From Sphingobium sp. CAP-1 (GTDB lineage: Bacteria > Pseudomonadota > Alphaproteobacteria > Sphingomonadales > Sphingomonadaceae): 64,000 bases of DNA. The stretch spans positions 2,491,001 through 2,555,000 of the forward strand of contig NZ_CP046252.1 in the NCBI RefSeq assembly GCF_009720145.1, read 5' to 3'. The position numbers were made by a program, and so were the translations under genes. Positions within the stretch are counted from its first letter, which is position 1, and every line of letters starts with the position of its first letter. The notes under the pieces are model-generated. The model was not told the origin of the DNA and ran no database searches. It saw only the letters and a list, made by a program, of their open reading frames with translations. Positions 41,235-50,756 of the stretch are shown in pieces.

Positions 41235-42185
41235 CTATTCCTTTCTATGTCGTCCGGGCACCGGCGACGGCAGCGCCTCTCCTCTGAAATAGGCCCGCAG
41301 ATTGGCCTGAAGCATGTCGGCCATGCGCGCCACCGCCGCGTCGGTCGCGCCGCCGGTGTGCGGGGTCAGCACGATATTCGGCACATCGGCCCAGCGCGCC
41401 GCATCGGTCGGCTCCTGCGCGAACACGTCCAGCGCCGCGCCACCCAGCCGCCCGTCGCGCAGCGCGGCGATCAGCGCGTCCTCGTCCACCAACTGCCCGC
41501 GCGCGACATTGACCAGCAGCCCGCCCGGACCCAGCGCCGCCATCACCGTCGCGTCGATCATCCCGCGATTCGTCTCGTCCGCCTTCGCCGCGACCAGCAT
41601 TATGTCGCTCTCGCCCGCCAGCGCGATCAGGCTGTCGGCGCGGGGCCAGTTGAGGTCGGGCTTGGCGCGTGGTCCCCACCAGCCGACCCGCATCCGCATC
41701 ACGTCGGCCCGGCGCGCGGCGGCGATGCCGATCGCGCCCATGCCGACGATCCCCAGCCGCGCGCCGCCGACCGACCGGGTGATCGTCTTGGCCCCCGCCA
41801 CCCAATCGCCCGCGCGCAGTTGCCGGTCGCCCGCGACGATCGCCCGCCGATGCGCCAGGATCAGGCCGATCGCATGGTCGGCGACATCCTCCGCATTGGC
41901 GTCGCCGGCATGGGTCACGGCGACGCCGCGCGCCCGCGCCCAGTCCAGATCGACGCCGTCATAGCCGACGGTGAAGCAGGCGATCAGGCCCAGGCGCGGC
42001 ATCGCCGCCAGCAGCGCCGGATCGAGCCGGAACTCGCCCGCCGTCACCAGCGCCCGCGCGTCGCCGATCCGCGCCCGCCCGGCCTCTTCGCACAGCGGCA
42101 GAACCTCATAGTCCGCCGCCAGCAGCCCCAGCAACGGCGCCAGATGCGGCTGCGCGATGAGGATGAGCGGGCGCGCGTCGCTCAT
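41235..42185 (-). CDS. D-isomer specific 2-hydroxyacid dehydrogenase
   Basis: About 316 residues. NAD-binding motif GIVGMGAIGIAAARRADVM, catalytic arginine in LLVNVARGQLVDEDALIAAL, and HTGGATD with the histidine in LTPHTGG. The family oxidises or reduces D-2-hydroxy acids; the substrate is not clear from sequence. Start ATG 42185 (MSDARPL) overlaps the preceding gene's stop by 4 nt. Confidence 0.9.
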   Translation of the reverse strand: MSDARPLILIAQPHLAPLLGLLAADYEVLPLCEEAGRARIGDARALVTAGEFRLDPALLAAMPRLGLIACFTVGYDGVDLDWARARGVAVTHAGDANAEDVADHAIGLILAHRRAIVAGDRQLRAGDWVAGAKTITRSVGGARLGIVGMGAIGIAAARRADVMRMRVGWWGPRAKPDLNWPRADSLIALAGESDIMLVAAKADETNRGMIDATVMAALGPGGLLVNVARGQLVDEDALIAALRDGRLGGAALDVFAQEPTDAARWADVPNIVLTPHTGGATDAAVARMADMLQANLRAYFRGEALPSPVPGRHRKE

Positions 42186-43507
42186 CCGATCGCCCGCAGC
42201 GCCTGCGCGAAGTCGGCGATCAGATCGTCGGCATCCTCGCAGCCGATCGATATGCGGACCATATTGTCGCCGATCGCCAGCGCCTTTTTGCGCTCCGCCG
42301 GGACCGACAAATGAGTCATGGCGGCGGGATGGCTGGCCAGCGTCTCGGTCCCGCCCAGGCTGACGGCCAGCTTGGCGATCCTGAGTGCGTCGAGAAAGGC
42401 GAAAGCCTCCGTCTCCCCGCCCTTCAGATAGAGCGAGAAGGTCGATCCCGCGCCGGTGCAATGGCGGCGATAGATATCGGCCTGCCGCTCGGTTTCCGGG
42501 AAGCCGAGATAGACCACCTTTTCCACCTGCGGCTGGTCCTTCAGCCAGGCGCAGACCTTTGCCGCATTCTCCCCGGCCCGGCTCATCCGCAACTCCAGCG
42601 TCTCCAGACTGCGCAGCAGCATCCAGGCGCTGTGCGGGTCGAGGATCGTGCCGATCGTGTTGCGCATCAGACGGATGCTGTTGATGAGGGCGTTGGACCC
42701 CAGCACCCCGCCCGCGACCAGATCGCTATGCCCGCCGGCATATTTGGTCAGGCTGTAGATGACGAGGTCGGCGCCATGGGCGATCGGCTTATGCCACAGC
42801 GGGCCGAGGAAGGTGTTGTCGATCGCGATCGGTGGCACATGCGCCTCCCCGGCGAACAGGGAGTCGCGCCGCGCGACCACCGCTTCCAGGTCGACCAGCA
42901 CATTGGTCGGATTGGCCGGGCTTTCCAGATAGAGCAAAGCGACGCGGCCCAGCCCCTTGGCCTTGTCGATCACCGCGCCAATCTCTTCTTCCGTCGCGCC
43001 GGCCGGAAAATCGAGCCATTGCACCCCGAACTTGCCGAGGATGCGGCCGATCAGCGATTCGGTCGCGGCATAGAGCGGCGCTGAATGGACGATGACATCG
43101 CCCGGCTGGACCAAAGCCAGCAGGGTGGTGGCGATCGCCGACATGCCGCTGGAAAAGAGCAGGGCATCCTCCGCCTCCTCCCACACCGACAGCCGATCCT
43201 CGCAAATTTCCTGATTGGGGCCGTTGAAGCGCGAATAGACCAGCCCCTCCGCGCCGCCGGGGCGGATACCGGTCACACCTTCGAAATGGCGCTTGCCCGC
43301 GGCCGCGCTTTCGAAGGCGAAAGTGGAGGTGAGGAAGATGGGCGGCTTCAATGAGCCTTCCGACAGGGTCGGGTCATAGCCATGGCCCATCATCAGGGTC
43401 GCGGGTTTCAGCTTGCGGCCGTCAATCTCCATGATCGGAGCCTTGGGGCGGCGGCGATTGCGCGCGGGTTCCGCGCCGGTCAACTCGGCTTCAGTCTCGC
43501 CGGTCAT
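42182..43507 (-). CDS. Cystathionine gamma-synthase family PLP enzyme
   Basis: About 441 residues of the Cys/Met metabolism PLP family. The PLP lysine lies in VIYSLTKYAGGHSDLVAGGV; other conserved parts are LFSSGMSAIATTLLALVQPG, YLESPANPTNVLVDLEAV and SLGGTETLASHPAAMTHL. The product could be cystathionine gamma-synthase or methionine gamma-lyase-like. On the minus strand AGGAGA lies 6 nt before ATG 43507, which decides the start over ATG 43513 (adjacent to it) and ATG 43525. Overlaps the dehydrogenase by 4 nt. Confidence 0.88.
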   Translation of the reverse strand: MTGETEAELTGAEPARNRRRPKAPIMEIDGRKLKPATLMMGHGYDPTLSEGSLKPPIFLTSTFAFESAAAGKRHFEGVTGIRPGGAEGLVYSRFNGPNQEICEDRLSVWEEAEDALLFSSGMSAIATTLLALVQPGDVIVHSAPLYAATESLIGRILGKFGVQWLDFPAGATEEEIGAVIDKAKGLGRVALLYLESPANPTNVLVDLEAVVARRDSLFAGEAHVPPIAIDNTFLGPLWHKPIAHGADLVIYSLTKYAGGHSDLVAGGVLGSNALINSIRLMRNTIGTILDPHSAWMLLRSLETLELRMSRAGENAAKVCAWLKDQPQVEKVVYLGFPETERQADIYRRHCTGAGSTFSLYLKGGETEAFAFLDALRIAKLAVSLGGTETLASHPAAMTHLSVPAERKKALAIGDNMVRISIGCEDADDLIADFAQALRAIG

Positions 43508-43649
43508 AGTCATTCTCCTGCTCACCGCGGCATCTGCTGCGCCGCTGTCATGGGCGGAGTGTAACGCAGGGCAGCGGCAAAGAGCCAGAGGAGAGTGTAA
43601 GATTATTTCATTCGACTATATGATTATTCCGAAGGCTGCCGGTCGCCGC

Positions 43650-43862
43650 TCAGGCGACCAGCCCTTCCTCATCCTCTATATGCGCGGGAATCGAGGCCTC
43701 GCCGGCATCGCTCGCATGGGGTGGATGCTGGTGCGCGACGTGCAGCGCTTCCTCGCAGAAACTGAACCAGTTGGCCCAGAAGGCGACCGGCATCAGCCAG
43801 GCGTCAAACAGGGTGGTCGGCATCTTGCCCAGCATGAAGGGATCGTCCTGATGGTCGGTCAT
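43650..43862 (-). CDS. Hypothetical protein, 70 residues
   Basis: Not recognised. Starts MTDHQDDPFMLGKMPTTLFD and continues with a hydrophobic, aromatic centre (AWLMPVAFWANWFSFCEEAL) and an acidic C-terminus. Possibly amphipathic or membrane-associated. Start ATG 43862; the longer frame to 43925 begins MLGPLRADAV. Stands alone upstream of the helicase gene, on the other strand. Confidence 0.55.
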   Translation of the reverse strand: MTDHQDDPFMLGKMPTTLFDAWLMPVAFWANWFSFCEEALHVAHQHPPHASDAGEASIPAHIEDEEGLVA

Positions 43863-43998
43863 GCGCCCGTTTCCTCTCTTTGATTTTGCGCGCCGCACGG
43901 CGTCGGCGCGAAGCGGACCTAGCATAGCATGATGCGCGCGCCGCCTCCATCGCCGGGCGGGCCGTGACAGGGCGGATGCGGCACCTTACAGCGCAAAT

Positions 43999-46410
43999 AT
44001 GTCGGTTCGCCTTCCCGCCCCTGTCGAAAGCTGGTTCGCCGCGCGCGGCTGGCGGCCACGGCGGCATCAGATGGCGATGCTGGCGGCGGCGGAACAGGGC
44101 GATCATGCCCTGCTGGTCGCACCGACCGGGGCAGGCAAGACGCTGGCGGGTTTCCTGCCGACACTGGCCGATCTGATCCGCGATCCCATGGATGGGCTGC
44201 ACACCCTCTATGTCTCGCCATTGAAGGCGCTGGCGGTCGATGTGCGCCGCAACCTGCTGACCCCCATCGAGGAAATGGGGCTGCCGATCCGGGTCGAGAC
44301 GCGGACCGGCGACACGCCGTCGGATCGCAAGGCGCGCCAGCGCGCCCGGCCGCCGCAGATATTGCTGACCACGCCTGAATCGCTGTCGCTGCTGCTGAGC
44401 TATCCCGACGCGGCGCTGATGTTCGCGACTCTGCGCACGGTCATCGTGGATGAGGTCCATGCCTTCGCGACGCAGAAGCGCGGCGACCTGCTCAACCTGT
44501 CGATGGCGCGGTTGCAGGCGATCAACCCTGCGCTGCGCCGGGTCGCCCTGTCCGCCACCGTCGCCGATATCGACGCCTATCGCGCCTGGCTCGCGCCCGA
44601 TGGCGATATTGCCGCCGTGACGCCAGTGCTGGGCGAGGCGGGCGCGGAGCCGAATGTCGCGATATTGATTCCCGAAGGCCGCGTCCCCTGGTCCGGCCAT
44701 TCGGGCAAATATGCCGCCGCGCAGGTGATGGCGGAGATATCGGCGCGCGAGACCACGCTGGTTTTCTGCAACACGCGGGGTCTGGCCGAACTCATCTTTC
44801 AGTCATTGTGGTCGGTCAATGACGCCAACCTCCCCATCGCCATCCATCATGGCAGCCTGTCGATCGAGGCGCGGCGCAAGGTCGAATCGGCGATGGCGGC
44901 GGGCAAGCTGCGCGCGCTGGTGGCGACCGCCAGCCTCGACCTCGGCGTCGACTGGGGCAATGTCGACTGCGTGATCCAGATGGGCGCCCCCAAGGGAAGT
45001 TCACGCCTGCTCCAGCGGATCGGCCGCGCCAATCACCGGCTGGATACGCCCAGCGAGGCGATCCTGATCCCCGGCAACCGCTTCGAATATCTGGAGGCGC
45101 GCGCCGCGCTCGACGCCGTGGAGGCAGGGGAGCGGGACGCCGACGATTTCCGCCCCGGCAGCCTCGACGTGCTGGCGCAGCATGTCATGGGCCTCGCCTG
45201 CGCCGGGCCGTTCCGGGCGGAGGCGTTGCTGGACGAGGTGCGTTCCGCCACGCCCTATAGCGCGCTGACGGCGGAAGCGTTCGACCATGTGCTGCATTTC
45301 ATCGAGGGCGGCGGCTACGCCCTGCGCGCCTATGACCGGTTCAAGCGACTGGCGCAGGAGCCGGACGGGCGCTGGCGTGTCTCCCACCCGCGCTTCATCC
45401 AGCAGCATCGGCTGAACGCCGGTATCATCGTCGATCAGCCCGCGCTTGCCGTCCGCTTCGCCAATGGCCGCAAGCTCGGCACGGTGGAGGAAGGCTTTGC
45501 CGCGACGCTGACGCCGGGCGACAGTTTCTTCTTCTCCGGCATGGCGCTGGAAGTGGTGCGGATGGACACGGCCGATCTGGTGGTCCGCGCCACGTCGAAA
45601 CAGGCGCGCATCCCCAGTTGGGGCGGCACCCGCATGGCCATGTCCACCCGCCTTGCCGACCGGGTGCGCCACTTTCTGGCCGAACCGGAGCAATGGCATC
45701 GCTTTCCGCCCGATGTGCGCGAATGGCTGGAGATGCAGACACTGCGCTCCACCCTGCCCCAGCCCGGCCAGCTATTGATCGAGACATTCCCGCATGAGGG
45801 GCGCCATTATCTGCTCTGCTACAGTTTCGAAGGCTGGAATGCGCATCAGTCGCTCGGCATGTTGCTGACCCGGCGGATGGAGAGTCAGGGGTTGATGCCT
45901 CTGGGCTTCGTGTCGAACGATTATGCGCTGGCGGTCTATGGGTTGAAACCCGTTACCGATCCGCAGAGCCTGTTTTCCGCCGACATTCTCGATCATGAAT
46001 TTGTCGACTGGGTCGAACAGTCGAGCCTGTTGAAGCGCGCCTTCCGCGATGTCGCGGTGATCTCCGGCCTGATCGAGCGGCAGCATCCGGGCAAGCGCAA
46101 GACCGGGCGGCAGGTCACTTTCTCCACCGACCTGATCTATGACGTGCTGCGCAAATATCAGCCCGACCATCTGCTGCTCAAGGCCGCCTGGGCCGACGCG
46201 CGCGCGCGCATGACCGACGTGGGACGGCTGGGCGACCTGATCGATCGCGCCGCGACGACAATGCTGCATGTGCCGCTCGACCGGGTCAGCCCGCTCGCGG
46301 TGCCGGTGCTGATCCTGATCGGCCGTGAGCATGTGGGGCAGAGCGCAGCGGAGGACGCGCTGTTGGTGGAGGCCGAAGCGCTGGTGGCGGAAGCGATGCG
46401 CGCGGATTAG
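43999..46410 (+). CDS. Lhr-type ligase-associated DNA damage response DEXH helicase
   Basis: 803-residue superfamily 2 helicase. Walker A APTGAGKT at residues 41-48, motif II in TVIVDEVHAF (DEVH), motif III in ALSATVADIDAY, and the C-terminal LASLDLG-like TASLDLGVDWGNVDCVIQMG and QRIGRANHRL. The length, N-terminal residues and downstream winged-helix part match the Lhr-like, ligase-associated damage-response group. Its usual partner pdeM is not adjacent (it is at 9365). Convergent with the lipoprotein gene (4-nt overlap). Confidence 0.85.
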   Translation: MSVRLPAPVESWFAARGWRPRRHQMAMLAAAEQGDHALLVAPTGAGKTLAGFLPTLADLIRDPMDGLHTLYVSPLKALAVDVRRNLLTPIEEMGLPIRVETRTGDTPSDRKARQRARPPQILLTTPESLSLLLSYPDAALMFATLRTVIVDEVHAFATQKRGDLLNLSMARLQAINPALRRVALSATVADIDAYRAWLAPDGDIAAVTPVLGEAGAEPNVAILIPEGRVPWSGHSGKYAAAQVMAEISARETTLVFCNTRGLAELIFQSLWSVNDANLPIAIHHGSLSIEARRKVESAMAAGKLRALVATASLDLGVDWGNVDCVIQMGAPKGSSRLLQRIGRANHRLDTPSEAILIPGNRFEYLEARAALDAVEAGERDADDFRPGSLDVLAQHVMGLACAGPFRAEALLDEVRSATPYSALTAEAFDHVLHFIEGGGYALRAYDRFKRLAQEPDGRWRVSHPRFIQQHRLNAGIIVDQPALAVRFANGRKLGTVEEGFAATLTPGDSFFFSGMALEVVRMDTADLVVRATSKQARIPSWGGTRMAMSTRLADRVRHFLAEPEQWHRFPPDVREWLEMQTLRSTLPQPGQLLIETFPHEGRHYLLCYSFEGWNAHQSLGMLLTRRMESQGLMPLGFVSNDYALAVYGLKPVTDPQSLFSADILDHEFVDWVEQSSLLKRAFRDVAVISGLIERQHPGKRKTGRQVTFSTDLIYDVLRKYQPDHLLLKAAWADARARMTDVGRLGDLIDRAATTMLHVPLDRVSPLAVPVLILIGREHVGQSAAEDALLVEAEALVAEAMRAD

Positions 46411-46916
46411 GGCGCGTAATCGCCCTCTTCCCGTTCCCCGCCGCAGCCTTTCAGTGCTCCCTCGCCAAAGCTGACCTGCACCCGGTCGGACCAGAGCGCG
46501 TCGCTCATGCCGTCGCTGCACGGTCCCGCGGTCAGGGTCATGGCAAAGCCCTCGCCCAGATAGCGAATCGCGCGGCCGTCATCGCTATGGCTGACGGAAA
46601 AGTGCAGCGGCGCCTTGCCCGGCCGTTCCAGCGTCGCGATCGACCCATGCAGCATCACCGCCCAGAAAGGCTCGGTGCCGATCGCGCGATAGTCGGCGGG
46701 CTGTTTTTGCGGCGGCGATGTTTCACGTGAAACCAAAGGCTTGGATGGAGCTGATTGAGACAGCGGCGCGGCATTGGCCGGTTCGGCGTCCATTTCCACT
46801 GCATCATTGATCGGTGTCAGAACCGTATTCGCCGGTACGGCCTGATTGTCGGCCGGTTCCCCTCCCCCGCTGCATCCACACAGCAGCAGCGGCAGCACAA
46901 GCCGTGCCCGCTTCAT
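46407..46916 (-). CDS. Lipoprotein of unknown function (COG3650-like)
   Basis: About 169 residues. Lipobox LLLCGC near the N-terminus; a disordered linker then DYRAIGTEPFWAVML and YLGEGFAMTLTAGPCSDGMS, resembling the COG3650-type domain. A parS-like 16-mer at 46719-46734 lies in the codons for VSRET. Start ATG 46916 (MKRARLVLP); overlaps the tag stop by 4 nt, and its own stop overlaps the helicase stop. Confidence 0.75.
   Translation of the reverse strand: MKRARLVLPLLLCGCSGGGEPADNQAVPANTVLTPINDAVEMDAEPANAAPLSQSAPSKPLVSRETSPPQKQPADYRAIGTEPFWAVMLHGSIATLERPGKAPLHFSVSHSDDGRAIRYLGEGFAMTLTAGPCSDGMSDALWSDRVQVSFGEGALKGCGGEREEGDYAP
46719..46734. promoter_or_regulatory. parS-like site 5, distant from parAB
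   Basis: TGTTTCACGTGAAACC differs from the consensus only at the last base. It is 22.8 kb from the perfect site and inside the lipoprotein gene. A single base off from perfect makes chance unlikely. Confidence 0.75.
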
Positions 46917-47485
46917 GCCCGAAGCGGATCGCGGCGGAAGCAATGGGCCGCATGGTCATTCACCATGCCCGTCGCCTGCATCCAGGCATAGGTGATGGTT
47001 GGCCCCACAAATTTGAAGCCGCGCTTTTTCAGATCCTTCGAAATGGCGGCCGACAGCGCCGTCTGCGCCGGCACGCTGACGCCATCGCCCTGCAACGGCG
47101 CGCCACCGACAAAGGCCCAGGCATAGGCGGAAAAATCCTCGCCCGCGTCGCGCATCGCACAAAAGATTCGCGCGCCCGCGATCGTCGCGACGATCTTCGC
47201 CCGCGCCCGAACGATGCCGGGATCGCCCATCAGCCGTTCGACATCGGCATCGGTGAAGGCGGCGACCCGGTCGGGATCGAATCCGGCGAAGGCGGCGCGA
47301 AATGCCTCGCGCTTGCGCAATATGGTGATCCAGGACAGGCCCGCCTGAAACCCCTCCAGCATCAGCATTTCCCAGAGCATCCGCGAATCGCGTTCCGGCA
47401 CGCCCCATTCCGCGTCATGATAGGCGCAATAAAGCGGGTCGGTCCCGGCCCAGCCGCACCGGACCCGCTCCATCGGATCAGACAT
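46913..47485 (-). CDS. tag: DNA-3-methyladenine glycosylase I
   Basis: About 190 residues. Removes 3-methyladenine from alkylated DNA. Recognised by RCGWAGTDPLYCAYHDAEWG at the N-terminus, MLMLEGFQAGLSWITILRKR, the metal-linked motif at GPTITYAWMQATGMVNDH and the C-terminal HC region. Start ATG 47485 (MSDPMERV); 47473 is an alternative. Overlaps the gyrB stop by 8 nt and the lipoprotein start by 4 nt. Confidence 0.92.
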   Translation of the reverse strand: MSDPMERVRCGWAGTDPLYCAYHDAEWGVPERDSRMLWEMLMLEGFQAGLSWITILRKREAFRAAFAGFDPDRVAAFTDADVERLMGDPGIVRARAKIVATIAGARIFCAMRDAGEDFSAYAWAFVGGAPLQGDGVSVPAQTALSAAISKDLKKRGFKFVGPTITYAWMQATGMVNDHAAHCFRRDPLRA

Positions 47486-49982
47486 CCAGATTCGCGACGT
47501 TGAGCGCATTGTCCTGAATGAATTCGCGGCGCGGTTCGACCACGTCGCCCATCAACCGGGTGAAGATTTCGTCGGCAACGTCCGCCTGCTCCACCTCGAC
47601 CCGCAGCATCGAGCGATTGTCCGGGTCCAGCGTGGTTTCCCACAATTGTTCCGCGTTCATTTCGCCCAGCCCCTTATAGCGCTGGATCGCCAGCCCCTTG
47701 CGCCCGGCGGTCAGGATCGCGTCGAGCAATTCGCTCGGCCGCGTGATGGTCGCACCCTTGGCCGGGGCGGCGGGCAGATCGTCGTCGCTTGCCTCGGCGG
47801 CCAGCGCCGCCTTGACCGTGATGAGACGGCTGGCGGTGCGATAGCTTTCCGCATCCTCCGCCGCGATGGCGTGCAGCTTGCGCGCTTCGGCCGAACCGAT
47901 GAAGCCGCCCTCGATCACATGATGATCGGTGACGCCGCGCCACAGGCGCTGGAAGTGGAAGCCGCCCTCTTCGGCGACGATGCCGGTCCAGCGGCCTTCG
48001 GCGTCCTGCGCATCCATCCAGGCGACGGTCGCGGCCAGCCGTTCGGCCTGGCGCTCGGCCGACAGTTCGGGATCGAGCGCGCCATTGAGGCTCAGCGCCT
48101 CGATAATCGCGGGATTATAGCGGCGCGGCACATAGCGCATCACCGCGCGCATCCGGCGGGCATGTTCGATCAGGCTGCGCAGATCGTCGCCGGTGCGGGC
48201 GCCGCCCGTGGTTTCCAGCGCCATCGAATCGACGCCATTGTCGACCAGATATTGCTCCAGCGCCGCTTCGTTCTTGAGATAGACCTCAGACCGGCCGCGC
48301 GTCGCCTTGTATAGCGGCGGCTGGGCGATGTAGAGATGCCCCGCCTCGATGATCTGGGGCATCTGGCGATAGAAGAAGGTCAGCAGCAGGGTGCGGATAT
48401 GCGCGCCGTCCACGTCCGCGTCGGTCATGATGACGATCTTGTGGTAGCGCAGCTTTTCCAGGTTGAAATCGTCACGGATGCCGGTGCCCATCGCCTGAAT
48501 CAGCGTGCCGACTTCCTTGGACGACAGCATCCGGTCGAAGCGCGCGCGCTCGACGTTCAGTATCTTGCCCTTCAGCGGCAGGATCGCCTGATTATGCCGA
48601 TTGCGGCCCTGCTTGGCCGAACCGCCGGCCGAATCGCCCTCGACCAGGAAGAGTTCGGACTTGGCGGGGTCGCGCTCCTGACAATCGGCCAGCTTGCCGG
48701 GCAGGCTGGCAATGTCCATCGCGCCCTTGCGCCGGGTCAGTTCGCGCGCCTTCTTCGCGGCCTCGCGGGCGGCGGCGGCGTCGATCACCTTCTGCACGAT
48801 CATCTTGCCGTGCGCGGGATTTTCTTCCAGCCATTCGGCCATCTTGTCGGCCATCAGGCTTTCGAGCGGCTGGCGCACTTCTGACGATACCAGCTTGTCC
48901 TTGGTCTGGGACGAGAATTTGGGATCGGGCAGCTTGACCGAAACGATCGCGGTCAGGCCTTCGCGCATATCCTCGCCGGTGAGGGAGACTTTCTCCTTCT
49001 TCAGCGCACCCGACTTTTCCGCATAATTGTTGAGCGTGCGGGTCAGCGCCGCGCGGAAGGCCGCCAGATGGGTGCCGCCGTCGCGCTGCGGGATGTTGTT
49101 GGTGAAGCAGAGGACGTTCTCATAATAAGAGTCGTTCCACTCCAGCGCCACGTCGATGGTCACATCGTCGCGGGTGCCGGCGATCGCGATCGGATCGGGC
49201 ATCAGCGCATTTTTGTTGCGGTCGAGATATTTGACGAAGGCAGCGATGCCGCCCTCATAATAAAGTTCGACTTCCTTCTTCTCCTCATGGCGCGCATCGA
49301 CCAGGAACAGGCGCACGCCGCTGTTGAGGAAAGCCAGTTCGCGATAGCGATGCTCCAGCTTTTCGAAATCATAGTCGATCTGGTTCTTGAAGGTGCCGCC
49401 GTCGCCGGGCGCCTTCTCGGTCGAGGCGAGGAAGGTGACGCGCGTGCCCTTCTTCCCCTCCGGCGCCTTGCCGATCACCTTGAGCGGTGCGGTCGCGTCG
49501 CCATAGGCGAAGCGCATCCAATGTTCCTCGCCCTCGCGCCAGATATTGAGGTCCAGCCATTCGGACAAGGCGTTGACGACGGAGACGCCCACGCCGTGCA
49601 GGCCGCCCGATACCTTATAGGCATTGTCGTCGCTGGTATTCTCGAACTTCCCGCCGGCGTGCAACTGGGTCATGATGACTTCGGCCGCCGACACGCCCTC
49701 TTCCTTGTGGATGCCGGTCGGGATGCCGCGGCCATTATCCTCGACGCTGACCGATCCGTCGGGGTTCAGCGTGATGGTGATGAGGTCGCAATGGCCCGCC
49801 AGCGCCTCGTCGATCGCATTGTCGCTGACCTCGAACACCATGTGGTGCAGGCCGCTGCCATCGTCGGTGTCGCCGATATACATGCCGGGCCGCTTGCGCA
49901 CGGCATCCAGCCCTTTCAGCACCTTGATGCTGTCGGCGCCATATTCATTGCTGTTGGGGGTGTTGACGGGTTCTTCGCTCAT
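47478..49982 (-). CDS. gyrB: DNA gyrase subunit B
   Basis: 834 residues. ATPase subunit of gyrase that introduces negative supercoils. ATP-binding GHKL motifs (GLDAVRKRPGMYIG, SDNAIDEALAGH, VEDNGRGIPTGIH), the TOPRIM motif LVEGDSAGGSAKQGR and the DxD in IVMTDADVDGAHIRTLLL. Also contains a C-terminal insertion typical of longer proteobacterial GyrB. Start ATG 49982 (MSEEPVNTPN); the frame continues to 51044 without homology. The gene lies 20-25 kb from the ParABS cluster. Confidence 0.94.
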   Translation of the reverse strand: MSEEPVNTPNSNEYGADSIKVLKGLDAVRKRPGMYIGDTDDGSGLHHMVFEVSDNAIDEALAGHCDLITITLNPDGSVSVEDNGRGIPTGIHKEEGVSAAEVIMTQLHAGGKFENTSDDNAYKVSGGLHGVGVSVVNALSEWLDLNIWREGEEHWMRFAYGDATAPLKVIGKAPEGKKGTRVTFLASTEKAPGDGGTFKNQIDYDFEKLEHRYRELAFLNSGVRLFLVDARHEEKKEVELYYEGGIAAFVKYLDRNKNALMPDPIAIAGTRDDVTIDVALEWNDSYYENVLCFTNNIPQRDGGTHLAAFRAALTRTLNNYAEKSGALKKEKVSLTGEDMREGLTAIVSVKLPDPKFSSQTKDKLVSSEVRQPLESLMADKMAEWLEENPAHGKMIVQKVIDAAAAREAAKKARELTRRKGAMDIASLPGKLADCQERDPAKSELFLVEGDSAGGSAKQGRNRHNQAILPLKGKILNVERARFDRMLSSKEVGTLIQAMGTGIRDDFNLEKLRYHKIVIMTDADVDGAHIRTLLLTFFYRQMPQIIEAGHLYIAQPPLYKATRGRSEVYLKNEAALEQYLVDNGVDSMALETTGGARTGDDLRSLIEHARRMRAVMRYVPRRYNPAIIEALSLNGALDPELSAERQAERLAATVAWMDAQDAEGRWTGIVAEEGGFHFQRLWRGVTDHHVIEGGFIGSAEARKLHAIAAEDAESYRTASRLITVKAALAAEASDDDLPAAPAKGATITRPSELLDAILTAGRKGLAIQRYKGLGEMNAEQLWETTLDPDNRSMLRVEVEQADVADEIFTRLMGDVVEPRREFIQDNALNVANLDV

Positions 49983-50069
49983 GGACGAGCATATAGGGAA
50001 AGCGCCCACGAAACTAAAGCGAAACATGGTGCCTTTCGCCCGGCGGCGGGGCGGTCTATCAGGCTGCCC

Positions 50070-50564
50070 ATGCGTGCCGTGCTGCCCCTGATGCTTCTGC
50101 CCCTGATGGCGCTTTCCGCCTGCTCGAAAAGCAATGACGTGCTGGAGGAATTGCCCAACAGCTCGCTCGCCGGCGCCCCGCGCGAGGATGTCAGCGAAAC
50201 CCGGCTGGAAGCCAGGATCACCCGGCCGGTGACGATCGGCGAGGACGGGCCGCAACTCGACGCCTGCGGCAGCATGGGACAGGTGACGCGCGCGGGTGCG
50301 AAGGGGCTGGCGGTGCGCGCCGCGCCCTTTGCCGAGGCGAAGGCGCTCGCCATGCTGGCGGAGGGCGACCGCGCCTTCGTCTGCACCCGCAGCCTTGACC
50401 AGAAATGGTTGGGGGTGGTCCTGGCTCCACCCGCACCCGCCGACAATGCCGCCGAACCCGTTGATTGCGGCGTCGCCTCCCCCGTGGAACGCAAGCAGCC
50501 CTATGACGGCCCCTGCGTCAGCGGCTGGGTGGCGAGCGCCTATGTGCGGCTGATCGCCGGATAG
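50070..50564 (+). CDS. SH3-like lipoprotein
   Basis: About 164 residues. Lipoprotein signal (LMLLPLMALSAC), then a C-terminal part resembling an SH3b domain (AGAKGLAVRAAPFAEAKALA, GDRAFVCTRSLDQKWLGVVL, CVSGWVASAYVRLI). Predicted periplasmic or envelope protein, function unknown. Divergent from gyrB, 87 nt between starts. The start ATG 50070 is chosen because the signal peptide begins there; the longer frame runs antisense to gyrB. Confidence 0.75.
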   Translation: MRAVLPLMLLPLMALSACSKSNDVLEELPNSSLAGAPREDVSETRLEARITRPVTIGEDGPQLDACGSMGQVTRAGAKGLAVRAAPFAEAKALAMLAEGDRAFVCTRSLDQKWLGVVLAPPAPADNAAEPVDCGVASPVERKQPYDGPCVSGWVASAYVRLIAG

Positions 50565-50649
50565 GGCAGCTTCCCCGCAACTGGCCTTTTCCTGACAGGC
50601 CAGTTTTGGGTAAATGGCTGCGATCGACGATCCGGCTGGAGCCTTTGCC

Positions 50650-50756
50650 ATGTCCACTTCGCTGCTGCGTCCCCCTCCCTCCTCCGCCTGCTGGGCGCCT
50701 GGCGCGCGCAGGACAGCGCCGAACCGGCCTATCGCCAACTGGCGCAGGCGCTGCGG
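50650..50756 (+). other. Probable 5' end of the MocR gene, out of frame
   Basis: ATG 50650 (MSTSLLRPPP, +1 frame) reads into a C run (50671-50675), after which the sensible sequence LLRLLGAWRAQDSAEPAYRQ continues in the frame of the downstream gene (0 frame). Adding one C to the run would join them, giving MSTSLLRPPSLLRLLGAW. Either a real frameshift or a base-calling error. Confidence 0.6.
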
